Shown here: piece after piece, positions 51,852-60,921 of the stretch
Position numbering within the stretch: position 1 is the first letter of the stretch
Layout: the number at the start of each line of letters is the position of its first letter
Assembly (NCBI GenBank): GCA_048262255.1
Contig: JBLXFH010000001.1
Location: forward strand, 1,736,001-1,800,000
DNA from: JABMNT01 sp048262255
GTDB lineage: Bacteria > Pseudomonadota > Alphaproteobacteria > Rhodospirillales > Casp-alpha2
Direction of reading: 5' to 3'
DNA length: 64,000 nucleotides
Notes under the pieces: generated by a model
The model's database searches: none
The model's input: the letters and a program-made list of their open reading frames with translations, nothing else
What the model was told of the DNA's origin: nothing
Position numbers and translations under genes: made by a program

Positions 51852-52625
51852 ATGATGATAACAGCATCCGAACTTGCCTCTAATTCCTTTATTAAACATG
51901 GTTTTTTCACCCGCCAGGGCGGCGTCAGCGATGGCCTGTACCACGGCCTCAATTGCGGTTACGGATCGGGCGATGAGGCAGCACTTGTTGATGAAAACCG
52001 CACCCGTGCCATGGCCCAGCTAGGGGTCTGCCGGGAAGACCTGAATACGCTTTACCAAATCCATTCTGCCCACGCTGTGGTTGCCGAAAAGCCATGGTCG
52101 CTGGACGAGCGCCCGAAAGCCGATGCCATCGTCACGTGTCAGCCCGGGCTTGCCATCGGTATTATGACAGCCGATTGCACGCCGGTCCTGTTCGCCGATG
52201 AGCAGGCCGGGGTTATTGGTGCGGCACATGCCGGATGGCGCGGTGCGATTGGCGGTGTTTTGGAAACCACGGTGCAGGCCATGGAAAGCCTGGGCGCAGA
52301 CCGGGCGCAGATTGTCGCTGCCGTTGGCCCGTGTATCCATCAGGAATCCTATGAAGTGGGGCCGGAGTTTCGGGCGACATTTTTGGAATCCGATACCCTC
52401 TATGAGCGGTTTTTCATCCCATCGGAAAAGGCCAATCACCATCTTTTCGACCTGCCGGGTTTTGTTATGACGGCGTTGTCGATGCTTGGTCTGAAAACCC
52501 TGCAGAACGTCTCTGTTGATACCTATACGGACGAAGAGCGGTTTTTCAGCTATCGGCGTGCGACGCATCTCGAGGAAGCGGATTACGGGCGCGGGCTTTC
52601 GGCCATCGTGCTGAGCGGAGACTGA
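51852..52625 (+). CDS. pgeF: Peptidoglycan editing factor PgeF / YfiH-family protein
   Basis: About 257 residues of the CNF1/YfiH-like laccase-domain family: ATG 51852 (or 51855). KHGFFTRQGGVSDGLYHGLNCGYGSGD, YQIHSAHAV, metal-site GAAHAGWRGAIGGV and GPCIHQESYEV are family hallmarks, with histidines and a cysteine for zinc. Described as a purine nucleoside phosphorylase/oxidase and as a factor removing mis-incorporated amino acids from peptidoglycan precursors. Confidence 0.92.
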   Translation: MMITASELASNSFIKHGFFTRQGGVSDGLYHGLNCGYGSGDEAALVDENRTRAMAQLGVCREDLNTLYQIHSAHAVVAEKPWSLDERPKADAIVTCQPGLAIGIMTADCTPVLFADEQAGVIGAAHAGWRGAIGGVLETTVQAMESLGADRAQIVAAVGPCIHQESYEVGPEFRATFLESDTLYERFFIPSEKANHHLFDLPGFVMTALSMLGLKTLQNVSVDTYTDEERFFSYRRATHLEEADYGRGLSAIVLSGD

Positions 52626-52630
52626 TCGGC

Positions 52631-53779
52631 ATGCTGCATTTTACCGAGCAGGAACTGGCCGGGCGCCGGCATCGCACGCAAGCCGCCATGGCCGAGCAGG
52701 GGCTGGATGGGCTGTTGATCTTCAGACAGGAGTCGATGTTCTATCTGACCGGTTACGACACCTTCGGTTATGTGTTCTTTCAATGCCTTTATCTGGGGCA
52801 GGATGGCCGGACGATGTTGCTGACGCGCTCTGCAGATCGCCTGCAGGCCCGCCATACCTCAGATATTGAAGATGTGTGTATCTGGGTGGATGGCCCCGAG
52901 GCGCGTCCGGCGGACGTCCTGAAAGATATTCTGTCCGGGTTCGGGCTGGCTGGAAAGCGGCTGGGCGTTGAGTGGGAAGCCTACGGACTGACGGCCCGCA
53001 ATGGTAAGCGCCTGAGTGCGGCGCTGGACGGGTTCTGTCAGCTTGAGGAAGCCTCCGATCTGATCAGCAAACTGCGTGTCATCAAAAGCCCGGCGGAAAT
53101 AAAGTATGTGCAAAAGGCCGCGAAACTGGCCGATGACGCCTATGACGCAGCTTTGGCGACTACGGCCGCCGGCGCTTTTGAGGGTGATATTCTGGCCGCC
53201 ATGCAGGGCGCCGTTTTCAAGGGCGGTGGCGATTATCCTGGGAACGAGTTTATTATCGGCTCGGGCGCGGACGCCTTGTTATGCCGTTATTATTCCGGTC
53301 GTCGCCATTTGGATGCTAATGATCAATTGACATTGGAATGGGCTGGCGTCGAGCGGCATTATCATGCGGCGATGATGCGGACATTCGTGCTGGGCCGCTT
53401 GGACCCGGCACAACAGGCCATGTATGAGGCAGCGAGTGAAGCTCTGGATGCCGTTAAAGCTGCCATCAAACCGGGCAACCGATTTGGCGATGCCTATGCC
53501 GCCCATGTGCGGGTGTTTGAGAAAACCGGGATGAAAGATCATTGTTTGAATGCCTGTGGCTACAGCTTGGGAACGACATTCGCGCCGAATTGGATGGATT
53601 GGCCCATGTTGTATGCGGATAATCCGGTTGAATTTGCATCTGGCATGGTTGTTTTTTGTCATATGATCTTGTTTGACGAGCCGAAAGGCTTGGCAATGAC
53701 CTTGGGAGAAACCGTCTTGGTGACGGAAGCGGGCCATACACGGCTGTCCAGCGCGCCACTTGAACTTGTCAGGATTTAG
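52631..53779 (+). CDS. M24-family (creatinase/DoeA-like) protein lacking canonical metal ligands
   Basis: 382 residues with a creatinase N-terminal domain (about 10-145) and pita-bread C-terminal domain. The canonical aminopeptidase P ligands appear altered: the first Asp is in LEWAGVE (Glu), the second in HYHAAMMRTF (Ala), the histidine in GYSLGTTF (Tyr), the first Glu in GMVVFCHMIL (His); only a Glu in LGETVLVTE remains. This pattern resembles metal-independent creatinase or ectoine hydrolase relatives. Substrate unknown. Starts 5 bases after pgeF. Confidence 0.83.
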   Translation: MLHFTEQELAGRRHRTQAAMAEQGLDGLLIFRQESMFYLTGYDTFGYVFFQCLYLGQDGRTMLLTRSADRLQARHTSDIEDVCIWVDGPEARPADVLKDILSGFGLAGKRLGVEWEAYGLTARNGKRLSAALDGFCQLEEASDLISKLRVIKSPAEIKYVQKAAKLADDAYDAALATTAAGAFEGDILAAMQGAVFKGGGDYPGNEFIIGSGADALLCRYYSGRRHLDANDQLTLEWAGVERHYHAAMMRTFVLGRLDPAQQAMYEAASEALDAVKAAIKPGNRFGDAYAAHVRVFEKTGMKDHCLNACGYSLGTTFAPNWMDWPMLYADNPVEFASGMVVFCHMILFDEPKGLAMTLGETVLVTEAGHTRLSSAPLELVRI

Positions 53780-53866
53780 TCCTTAAAAATGCCGCATTTG
53801 TTTGTCTTTTTTGCCCTGTTGATTTTAGGACTCTTGGCAACCTGTGTCTTTGTGTAAGAATTGCGC

Positions 53867-54850
53867 ATGGGACGATATCTAACTCAATTTTTTGTCTTGC
53901 TGGCGGTGGTTTCTGTTTGCGCATGCGGACCGCTGCCCCGCCCCTTTGAAAAAGCGTCTGCGACCAGCCGCACCGACCTTATTCACAAACCGTTGCCCCC
54001 GGTGATTGCCGTCAACGCCGTTAATGGGGCATCGATTCCCATGGAGAAGCTGCTCGCCCGCTCCGTTGCGGATGAACTGTCTCGCCGCGAACTGATTGCC
54101 TATCCCGGTGACAAGGGGTCGAGCACGCATGTCCTGGATGGCTGGATCGAAAGCCCGGCGGAACGGGGAGATAATGAACCTCCAAGCCATATTCTGTGGG
54201 CTTTGACGACACGGGCCGGAGAACTGGTTCACACATTCAAGTATGAGTTTAAGGCGACGCCACTGGACTGGGACTTTGGCTCGTCGCAAATCATTCGCGA
54301 AATTGGTGAGGGAACAGCGGTGGTCATCGCTGAGCATCTGGTTGGTCCACAGGAGATCGCTGAACAGAGCCTGAACATGAAATCGGGCATCTGGATCCGT
54401 CCGGTCATTGACGCACCGGGCGATGGTAATTTCTCATTGGTCCGGGCAATCAATTACGCATTGGCGGACGCCGGACTTGAAATCGTCAAGGAGCCGTCAG
54501 AGGCGGCGTTTCTGTTGAAAGCGGAAGTGCGTGTCGATTCGCATGATTCGGACAAACAGGCGGTTAAAATCGACTGGATTGTCTCGGGCCGGGAGAATGC
54601 GGAAATCGGTCGCGCTACGCAGGAGAATACGGTGCCGGCAGGAACTTTTGACGGGCGTTGGGGGCAGACGGCTGTGATGATTGCAACGGCCGCAGCCGGA
54701 TCAATTCGCGAGATTGTGAATCGTGAGCAGAACCGCCGCTTAGAGCCGGAAAACCAGGGCCTTTTGCCGCGTTTGAATCCTGCAGTAATCGATGAAACCC
54801 CGACCTTGCCGCCGCCGACATTGACGCCGGATCCCGGGCCTGCCAATTAG
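53867..54850 (+). CDS. Lipoprotein with two copies of an unassigned domain (first paralogue)
   Basis: 327 residues. Signal with lipobox V-C-A-C near residue 19 (SVCACGPLP). Two related halves (about 35-165 and 170-290) have the layout beta strands, variable loop, then an approximately 30-residue helix at the end. The second half has APGDGN (about 183) and QENTVPAGTFDGRWG (about 252), both of which recur in the neighbouring lipoprotein. Pro-rich tail. Function unknown; gene context is lipoprotein/PRPP/ribosome genes. TTG 53861 is an alternative start. Confidence 0.75.
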   Translation: MGRYLTQFFVLLAVVSVCACGPLPRPFEKASATSRTDLIHKPLPPVIAVNAVNGASIPMEKLLARSVADELSRRELIAYPGDKGSSTHVLDGWIESPAERGDNEPPSHILWALTTRAGELVHTFKYEFKATPLDWDFGSSQIIREIGEGTAVVIAEHLVGPQEIAEQSLNMKSGIWIRPVIDAPGDGNFSLVRAINYALADAGLEIVKEPSEAAFLLKAEVRVDSHDSDKQAVKIDWIVSGRENAEIGRATQENTVPAGTFDGRWGQTAVMIATAAAGSIREIVNREQNRRLEPENQGLLPRLNPAVIDETPTLPPPTLTPDPGPAN

Positions 54851-55023
54851 TCTCTTGATCGGTTTTTATACGTCGGATTTTTGGAATGGATGATGGCGGA
54901 AATTGCCTTTTCCGTGATCTTGTCCGGACTTAAGGTTAAAGTTAGTGCGCGTATGTTACGACACATTATCAGGACCTTAAGAGGCAAAAGCGTCTTTCGG
55001 GTTTGTTGTGTGCCGTCTTGAGT

Positions 55024-56436
55024 ATGGAAATGAGGGTGTCGGGAAAACAAACGAGACGATGGTTGCGGGTTGCCGCACGGGTGCTTTTCCCTGCCAGTTT
55101 GGTTTTGACTGGCTGCGGCGCAACGACGAGTCCGTCTCAGAATAATTCCAGTGGCTATAAAATCCATGCACCCCTCGCGCAAACCTCAAATATCGTGTTC
55201 GTTATGCCTGTTGAAGGCATGCGCGACCCCGGGCGCCTTGTTCTGGCTGACGCCATTGCCGCTTCGCTCAGGGATGCGGCGCGGCCATCTGTTATTTCCG
55301 GGAAAGCCAATGATCAGGGCCCGACCGTTGTTGGGCGCATATCGGAGGTTCGCAAGCGCGGCTCCATTGCCTGGGTCACCGCAACCTGGGATTTGCGTGC
55401 TCCATACGGAACGACTGTCGCCAGTGTTAACCACGAGATCGTGGTCGACAGCCTGCTTTGGGATGAAGGCGGGGTTGAAGCAGTTAATCTGATTGTTGCC
55501 GAGGCAGAGCCGCATATCATCGGTATGGTTGCGGATCACGTGGGGCCCTTGGGTGTGTCGGAAGAAATCGCAATGCCCCCTGAAGAACGGTTCGCCATTC
55601 GAACAGGAACATCTCAGGTCATTGAGCAACAGACTCCGGCGGCACCAATGATGCAACCCAATGAGGGCATGGTGCGTCAGGAAGAGACGAGACTGCCTGA
55701 GTTGATCCGCGACGAGATGCCGCCGCTACAAGTGCTGGAAGAGCTGACAGAAGCTCCGGTCAATACCCTGACCGAGGAAGACCTGGCGGCAGCGCCTCCG
55801 CCCATTGCCCAGGCCAAGCCTATGCGGTTGATGCCGAACGCGGAAATGGAGAGTCTTGAAAATACGCCGGACGCGGCGGCAGGGACGTCTCTGGATGAAG
55901 CCGCCTTGCCGAATGCCGCGACTGCTGAACCGGCAATGGTATCGGATGTTCCGGATAACACACAGCTCAAGCCCATTTCATGGGGGCGCCCGGCGTTTTT
56001 GATCCGCGCTGTGTCCGGCGCACCGGGGGATGGCAATGAAGTGCTGACCAGTGGCATCAAAAAAGCCATGCGCGAGCAGGACCTGACAGTTACAGAGGAC
56101 CCGCGGCAGGCTGGTTACGAGATTGCCGGACGGGTTGTTGTCGGGCCACCCGTCAACGGACGCCAGCAGGCCCGGGTTGAATGGCGCGTCACCACACTGG
56201 ACGGGGTCGAGGTCGGTAAGGCAATGCAGGAAAACGCCGTCATTGCGGGCAGCCTGGATGGCGAATGGGGCCGGGTGGGTGACATTGTCTCCCAGGCAGC
56301 GGTTCAGGGCATTCAGGAGTTGTTTGAGAATGCCCCGCTTCTCGGTGCCAAAGCAACAGAAGCCCCGGATTTTTCACGCAACCCGAGCCTCAAACAGGTG
56401 CCGGGCCGGGCACCGCCGCCGCCGAATTTTCAATAA
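55024..56436 (+). CDS. Lipoprotein with two copies of an unassigned domain (second paralogue)
   Basis: About 470 residues. Signal with lipobox L-T-G-C (LVLTGCGA). N-terminal copy (about 55-185: IVFVMPVEGM, GRISEVRKRG, AVNLIVAEAEPHIIGMVADHV) and C-terminal copy (about 330-430: GAPGDGN, QENAVIAGSLDGEWG). Between them lies a Glu/Pro/Ala-rich region (about 200-315) without obvious fold. ATG 55024 chosen over the longer frame at 55003. It is the paralogue of the preceding gene; function unknown. Confidence 0.75.
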   Translation: MEMRVSGKQTRRWLRVAARVLFPASLVLTGCGATTSPSQNNSSGYKIHAPLAQTSNIVFVMPVEGMRDPGRLVLADAIAASLRDAARPSVISGKANDQGPTVVGRISEVRKRGSIAWVTATWDLRAPYGTTVASVNHEIVVDSLLWDEGGVEAVNLIVAEAEPHIIGMVADHVGPLGVSEEIAMPPEERFAIRTGTSQVIEQQTPAAPMMQPNEGMVRQEETRLPELIRDEMPPLQVLEELTEAPVNTLTEEDLAAAPPPIAQAKPMRLMPNAEMESLENTPDAAAGTSLDEAALPNAATAEPAMVSDVPDNTQLKPISWGRPAFLIRAVSGAPGDGNEVLTSGIKKAMREQDLTVTEDPRQAGYEIAGRVVVGPPVNGRQQARVEWRVTTLDGVEVGKAMQENAVIAGSLDGEWGRVGDIVSQAAVQGIQELFENAPLLGAKATEAPDFSRNPSLKQVPGRAPPPPNFQ

Positions 56437-56604
56437 GTCCCAAGGATGGCATTTACACATACGGGGGACGCTGCTAATTTCGCGACGTTTTAATAAGACA
56501 AATGGCCTGTTGCATCGGTTTCTGGGGACTGAAGGGCAGGGGCCGGAAGGTTCAACCATTCGAACACGGCTTTTTCGTAACGATCTCACCAGGACCGAAA
56601 TTTA

Positions 56605-57537
56605 ATGAAAATTATTTCCTGCAACAGCAATCGCCCGCTGGCTGAAGCCATTTCAGCATATGTTAATTTACCTCTTACAAAAGCCAGCGTCCGCCGGTTT
56701 TCAGACATGGAGGTTTTTGTCGAGATAGAAGAAAACGTCCGTGGTGAGGATGTCTTTGTTATCCAGTCCACCTCGTTTCCGGCAAACGATAATCTGATGG
56801 AATTGCTGGTGACGCTGGATGCCTTGCGGCGCGGGTCCGCACAGCGGATGACGGCGGTAATTCCCTATTTTGGATACGCCCGTCAGGATCGCAAATCCGG
56901 CCCCCGGACACCGATTTCGGCCAAGTTGGTTGCAAATCTGATTACAGAGGCGGGTGCAGACCGGGTTTTGACCATGGATTTACATGCCGGCCAAATTCAG
57001 GGCTTTTTTGATATCCCGACCGATAATCTTTACGGCGCGCCGGTGATGAGCCGCGATATCGAAGATCGCTATGATAGCGAAGACCTGGTGATTGTGTCTC
57101 CGGATGTAGGAGGCGTTGTGCGCGCCCGTAGCCTGGCCAAGCGTTTGGGGGCGGATCTGGCGATTATCGACAAACGCCGCGAGCGGGCCGGATCATCGGA
57201 AGTGATGAACATTATCGGTAATGTTGCCGGTCGGGCCTGTATTCTGGTCGATGACATTGTTGATTCTGCTGGCACGCTTTGCAATGCGGCTGTGGCTTTG
57301 AAAGAGCAGGGTGCGACCAGCGTTTCGGCTTATGTCACGCACGGTGTTCTTTCAGGTGGCGCCGTGGCGCGGGTCAGCGCATCACCGCTGGAACGTCTTG
57401 TTATCACCGATAGCATCATGGCAACAGAAGCGGTTCGGGTATCTCATAATATTGAGCAACTGACGGTCGCCCCCTTGATGGCGGAAGCCATCAGCCGGAT
57501 CAGCGAAGAAAGCTCGGTTTCCAGCCTGTTTGATTGA
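56605..57537 (+). CDS. prs: Ribose-phosphate pyrophosphokinase
   Basis: 310-residue enzyme making PRPP from ribose-5-phosphate and ATP, feeding purine, pyrimidine, NAD, His and Trp synthesis. Motifs: RRFSDMEVFVEIEENVRGEDVFVIQST (pieces), PYFGYARQDRK, TMDLHAGQIQGFFDIPTDN, DDIVDSAGTLCNAA (PRPP loop). AGGA precedes the ATG. Confidence 0.98.
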   Translation: MKIISCNSNRPLAEAISAYVNLPLTKASVRRFSDMEVFVEIEENVRGEDVFVIQSTSFPANDNLMELLVTLDALRRGSAQRMTAVIPYFGYARQDRKSGPRTPISAKLVANLITEAGADRVLTMDLHAGQIQGFFDIPTDNLYGAPVMSRDIEDRYDSEDLVIVSPDVGGVVRARSLAKRLGADLAIIDKRRERAGSSEVMNIIGNVAGRACILVDDIVDSAGTLCNAAVALKEQGATSVSAYVTHGVLSGGAVARVSASPLERLVITDSIMATEAVRVSHNIEQLTVAPLMAEAISRISEESSVSSLFD

Positions 57538-57642
57538 TTGACGTAGCCTCTTAACGAGGCTATCTATGCCGCGCCCGCAAGGGTGGGATTTGTGCCGGCA
57601 CCCCTGGAGGTCGGCTGATATCGTTAATCAGGAGTTATTCAA

Positions 57643-58299
57643 ATGGCAGATATCATCTCTTTAGCCGCGGAACCGCGGGAACGGGCAGGTAAGGGGGCAG
57701 CCCGAGCAACGCGCCGCGCTGGTCGTGTACCAGCCGTGATTTACGGCAACAAAGAAACCCCCGTTATGATTTCCATCGACCCGATTGATCTTATGCATCA
57801 ACTTCGTGGCGGCGGATTTTTCTCCAGCGTTTATGAAATTGAAGCAGAAGGCGCAAAACACCGCGTTCTGCCGCGTGATTTGCAGGTGCATCCGGTAACG
57901 GACCAGCCGATTCACGTTGATTTCATGCGCTTTAGCAAAACAACCCGTCTGGTTGTTGAAGTGCCTGTGCATTTCATTGGCGAAGAAGAATGCCCCGGTT
58001 TGCGTCAGGGTGGTGTGTTGAACGTTGTGCGTCACGAAATCGAAATGCGCGCCTCACCGGACAGCATTCCGGAATTCATCGAAGTCAATCTGGCCGGTTT
58101 CGAGATTGGCGACAGTGTGCATATCAGCACGGTTAAACTGCCTGATGATATCGAACTGACGATTACCGACCGTGACTTCACCGTTGCGACGATTGCCGCT
58201 CCGACGGTTGTTGAAGAAGTCGAGGATGAAGACGGTGAAGAAGCTGAAGCTGCCGAGGGCGCAGAAGAGGCATCAGAAGAAAGCGATTCGGAAGACTAG
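57643..58299 (+). CDS. rplY: 50S ribosomal protein L25/general stress protein Ctc
   Basis: 218 residues. N-terminal L25 domain (about 5-95: RERAGKGAARATRRAGRVPAVIYG, VLPRDLQVHPVTDQPIHVDF), then the TL5/Ctc C-terminal domain (to about 190), then a very acidic tail of about 30 residues (EEVEDEDGEEAEAAEGAEEA). Binds 5S rRNA. AGGAG precedes the ATG. Confidence 0.97.
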   Translation: MADIISLAAEPRERAGKGAARATRRAGRVPAVIYGNKETPVMISIDPIDLMHQLRGGGFFSSVYEIEAEGAKHRVLPRDLQVHPVTDQPIHVDFMRFSKTTRLVVEVPVHFIGEEECPGLRQGGVLNVVRHEIEMRASPDSIPEFIEVNLAGFEIGDSVHISTVKLPDDIELTITDRDFTVATIAAPTVVEEVEDEDGEEAEAAEGAEEASEESDSED

Positions 58300-58326
58300 T
58301 CTTTCGTGTAGCCGGAGGGCACAACC

Positions 58327-58959
58327 GTGCGTCTTTTAGTGGGCCTCGGAAATCCCGGAACCGACTATGCAAGGAACCGGCACAACATCGGTTTTATGGC
58401 GGTGGACGAAATTGTCCGCCGCCATTCCTTTGCGCCCTTTCGCAAGTCAAAATTTCAGGGTGAACTCACGGAAGGCCAGTTGGCCGGAGAGCGGGTTCTG
58501 ATCCTCAAACCGACAACCTATATGAACGAGTCCGGTCGGTCCGTTCAGGCGGTGATGGCGTTTTATAAAATTGCCCTTGAAAGTATTATCGTTTTTCACG
58601 ACGAGATGGACCTGGCGGCAGCGAAAGTCCGCATCAAGGTGGGGGGCGGCCATGCCGGGCATAACGGCATCCGCTCCATCCAAAGCCATATCGGCGCCGG
58701 CTTCAAGCGGGTCCGTCTTGGCGTTGGGCATCCGGGTGAGAAAGAGAAGGTGGTTGGCCATGTGCTCAAGGATTTTTCAAAAACTGACCAGCAGTGGCTG
58801 GATAAACTAATTCCGGCCATCGGCGATCATGCAGAACTTCTGGTCAAAGGCGATGACAGCGGCTTTATGAGTAAAATCTCTCTAGCGATAACACCGCCGC
58901 GCCCGAAACCTCTCCGCAACCCTCAAAAAGAAGATCAGAACAAGAAGGACGAAGACTAA
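58327..58959 (+). CDS. pth: Peptidyl-tRNA hydrolase
   Basis: 210 residues. Releases tRNA from prematurely dropped peptidyl-tRNA. GTG start with GGAGG nine bases upstream. Motifs: LLVGLGNPGTDYARNRHNIGFMAVDEI (catalytic His), LKPTTYMNESGRSVQAVM, FHDEMDLAAAKVRIKVGGGHAGHNGIRSI. Basic C-terminal tail. Shares TAATG with ychF. Confidence 0.97.
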   Translation: MRLLVGLGNPGTDYARNRHNIGFMAVDEIVRRHSFAPFRKSKFQGELTEGQLAGERVLILKPTTYMNESGRSVQAVMAFYKIALESIIVFHDEMDLAAAKVRIKVGGGHAGHNGIRSIQSHIGAGFKRVRLGVGHPGEKEKVVGHVLKDFSKTDQQWLDKLIPAIGDHAELLVKGDDSGFMSKISLAITPPRPKPLRNPQKEDQNKKDED

Positions 58960-60059
58960 TGGGTTTTAATTGTGGAATTGTCGGATTGCCGAACGTCGGT
59001 AAATCCACGTTGTTTAATGCACTGACAGCGACAGCCGGGGCTGAGGCCGCCAACTTCCCGTTTTGCACGATTGAGCCTAACGTGGGTCGGGTTTCCGTGC
59101 CCGATGAACGGCTTGAGAAAATATCGACAATCACCAAATCGGCTAAAGTTGTTCCAACCCACCTGGAGTTCGTTGATATTGCGGGATTGGTTAAGGGTGC
59201 GAGTAAGGGCGAAGGGCTGGGCAACCAGTTCCTGGCCAACATCCGCGAAGTCGATGCGATCATCCATGTTTTGCGCTGTTTTGAAGATGAGAACGTGACG
59301 CATGTGGAAGGCGATATAGCGCCCATCCGCGATGCGGAAACGGTTGAGACGGAATTGATGCTGGCCGATATGGAAAGCCTTGAAAAGCGCATCGTCCCAC
59401 TGGAAAAGCGCATGCGGGGCAACGACAAGGAAGCGGCGCAGCAACTGGCATTGGTCAAGCGCACGCTGGATCTGCTGCGCGAAGGTGTACCAGCCCGGAA
59501 ACTTGAGGTTTCTGATGATGATCAAAAAGCTTTCCGGATGTTGCAGCTATTAACCTCAAAGCCGGTTCTCTATGCCTGCAACGTGGAAGAGGAGTCGGCC
59601 GCGACCGGCAACAGCCTGTCCGAACAGGTCGCCGAAATGGCGAAGGCGCAGGGGGCTGAAACGGTTGTTGTTTCGGCCAAGATTGAAGAAGAAGTCTCGC
59701 AACTGACCGACAAGGCGGAAAAAGCAGAATTTCTGGAAGCACTGGGGCTGCATGAAGCCGGACTCGACCGGGTCATTCGTGCGGGCTACCAGCTTTTGAA
59801 ACTGATCACTTTTTTCACATCCGGTCCAAAAGAAACCCGGGCCTGGACCGTTTACGACGGAGCCCTCGGGCCGCAGGCCGCGGGTGTTATCCATACGGAT
59901 TTCGAGCGCGGTTACATCAAGGCGGAAACCATCGCTTATGAGGATTTCATCACATTGGGCGGCGAGCAGGCAGTCAAGGACGCTGGAAAAATGCGTCAGG
60001 AAGGCAAGACCTACCGGGTCAAGGATGGCGATATCATGTTGTTCCGGTTCAACGTCTGA
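58959..60059 (+). CDS. ychF: Redox-regulated ATPase YchF
   Basis: 366-residue Obg-related P-loop ATPase. G1 GLPNVGKST, G3 DIAGLVKGASKGEGLG, adenine-specific segment around YACNVEEES (in place of NKXD), central coiled coil, and C-terminal TGS domain (SGPKETRAWT, GVIHTDFERGYIKAETI, GKTYRVKDGDIMLFRFNV). Prefers ATP to GTP in characterised members. Confidence 0.97.
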   Translation: MGFNCGIVGLPNVGKSTLFNALTATAGAEAANFPFCTIEPNVGRVSVPDERLEKISTITKSAKVVPTHLEFVDIAGLVKGASKGEGLGNQFLANIREVDAIIHVLRCFEDENVTHVEGDIAPIRDAETVETELMLADMESLEKRIVPLEKRMRGNDKEAAQQLALVKRTLDLLREGVPARKLEVSDDDQKAFRMLQLLTSKPVLYACNVEEESAATGNSLSEQVAEMAKAQGAETVVVSAKIEEEVSQLTDKAEKAEFLEALGLHEAGLDRVIRAGYQLLKLITFFTSGPKETRAWTVYDGALGPQAAGVIHTDFERGYIKAETIAYEDFITLGGEQAVKDAGKMRQEGKTYRVKDGDIMLFRFNV

Positions 60060-60234
60060 GGCAGCCCGTTTCCAATGATTCCGGTGATCGAACTTTTATG
60101 TTTGCAGGGGGCGGCTTAGAAAAAGCATTCGCTATATATCTGCTCCTGTCTACGCTGCGTGTCCGTTCCCTCTTTTATCAACCTTTCATCCGTCCTAATC
60201 TATCGCGGATCAATCAAACCGGGAGGGTATTTTA

Positions 60235-60900
60235 ATGGGACAGGACATAACTTTAACCGCGGCGGATGGCCATAAGTTAAGCGCTTATCTGTGCGAAGCG
60301 GAAGGTGAATGCCGGGGCAGTGTTATAGTTGTTCAGGAAATTTTTGGCGTGAACGTGCATATTCGTGATGTGGCGGAACGCTATGCGGCAGTCGGCTACA
60401 AAACCATCGCACCGGCGCTTTATGACCGCCTTGAGCGCGGCTTCGAGGTTGGCTACGAGCCCGACGACATTGCCAGGGGCCGAGACTACAAGGCCGCGGC
60501 CAATGAAAATCTGGATGGCGTCATGGCCGATATGGAAGCCGCCTATGCAGCCGTTTCCGATACGGGCAAGGTCGGCGTTACCGGTTTTTGCTGGGGTGGA
60601 TTTGTGGTCTGGTTGGCGGCCTGTCGAATGAACATTCAGGCGGCGGCCGGTTATTACGGCGGCGGCATAATCGATTTCAATAACGAGAGCCCGAAATGCC
60701 CGACCATCCTTCATTTTGGCGAGAAAGATGAGTCCATTCCATTGAGTGATGTGGACGTTATTGCAAAAGCCCACCCGGACGTGGGCGTTCATGTCTATCA
60801 GGCGGGGCACGGCTTTCATTGCGACATGCGCGGCCAGTTTGATCCGCGGGCGGCCAATATTGCAGGCATGCGGACGATCCGTTTGTTTGACCAGATGTAA
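60235..60900 (+). CDS. Dienelactone hydrolase family protein
   Basis: 221-residue alpha/beta hydrolase with a cysteine nucleophile in VTGFCWGGFVVWLAA, acid in FGEKDESIPLSDV and His in GHGFHCDMRGQFD, the DLH triad pattern. Motif VVQEIFGVNVHIRDVAERYA is typical. Real substrate unknown; DLH itself opens dienelactones in chlorocatechol breakdown, but no such genes surround it. AGGGAGGG-type sequence (GGGAGG) lies before the ATG. Confidence 0.9.
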   Translation: MGQDITLTAADGHKLSAYLCEAEGECRGSVIVVQEIFGVNVHIRDVAERYAAVGYKTIAPALYDRLERGFEVGYEPDDIARGRDYKAAANENLDGVMADMEAAYAAVSDTGKVGVTGFCWGGFVVWLAACRMNIQAAAGYYGGGIIDFNNESPKCPTILHFGEKDESIPLSDVDVIAKAHPDVGVHVYQAGHGFHCDMRGQFDPRAANIAGMRTIRLFDQM

Positions 60901-60921
60901 GCAAGTCTAAAGGAATTCAAA

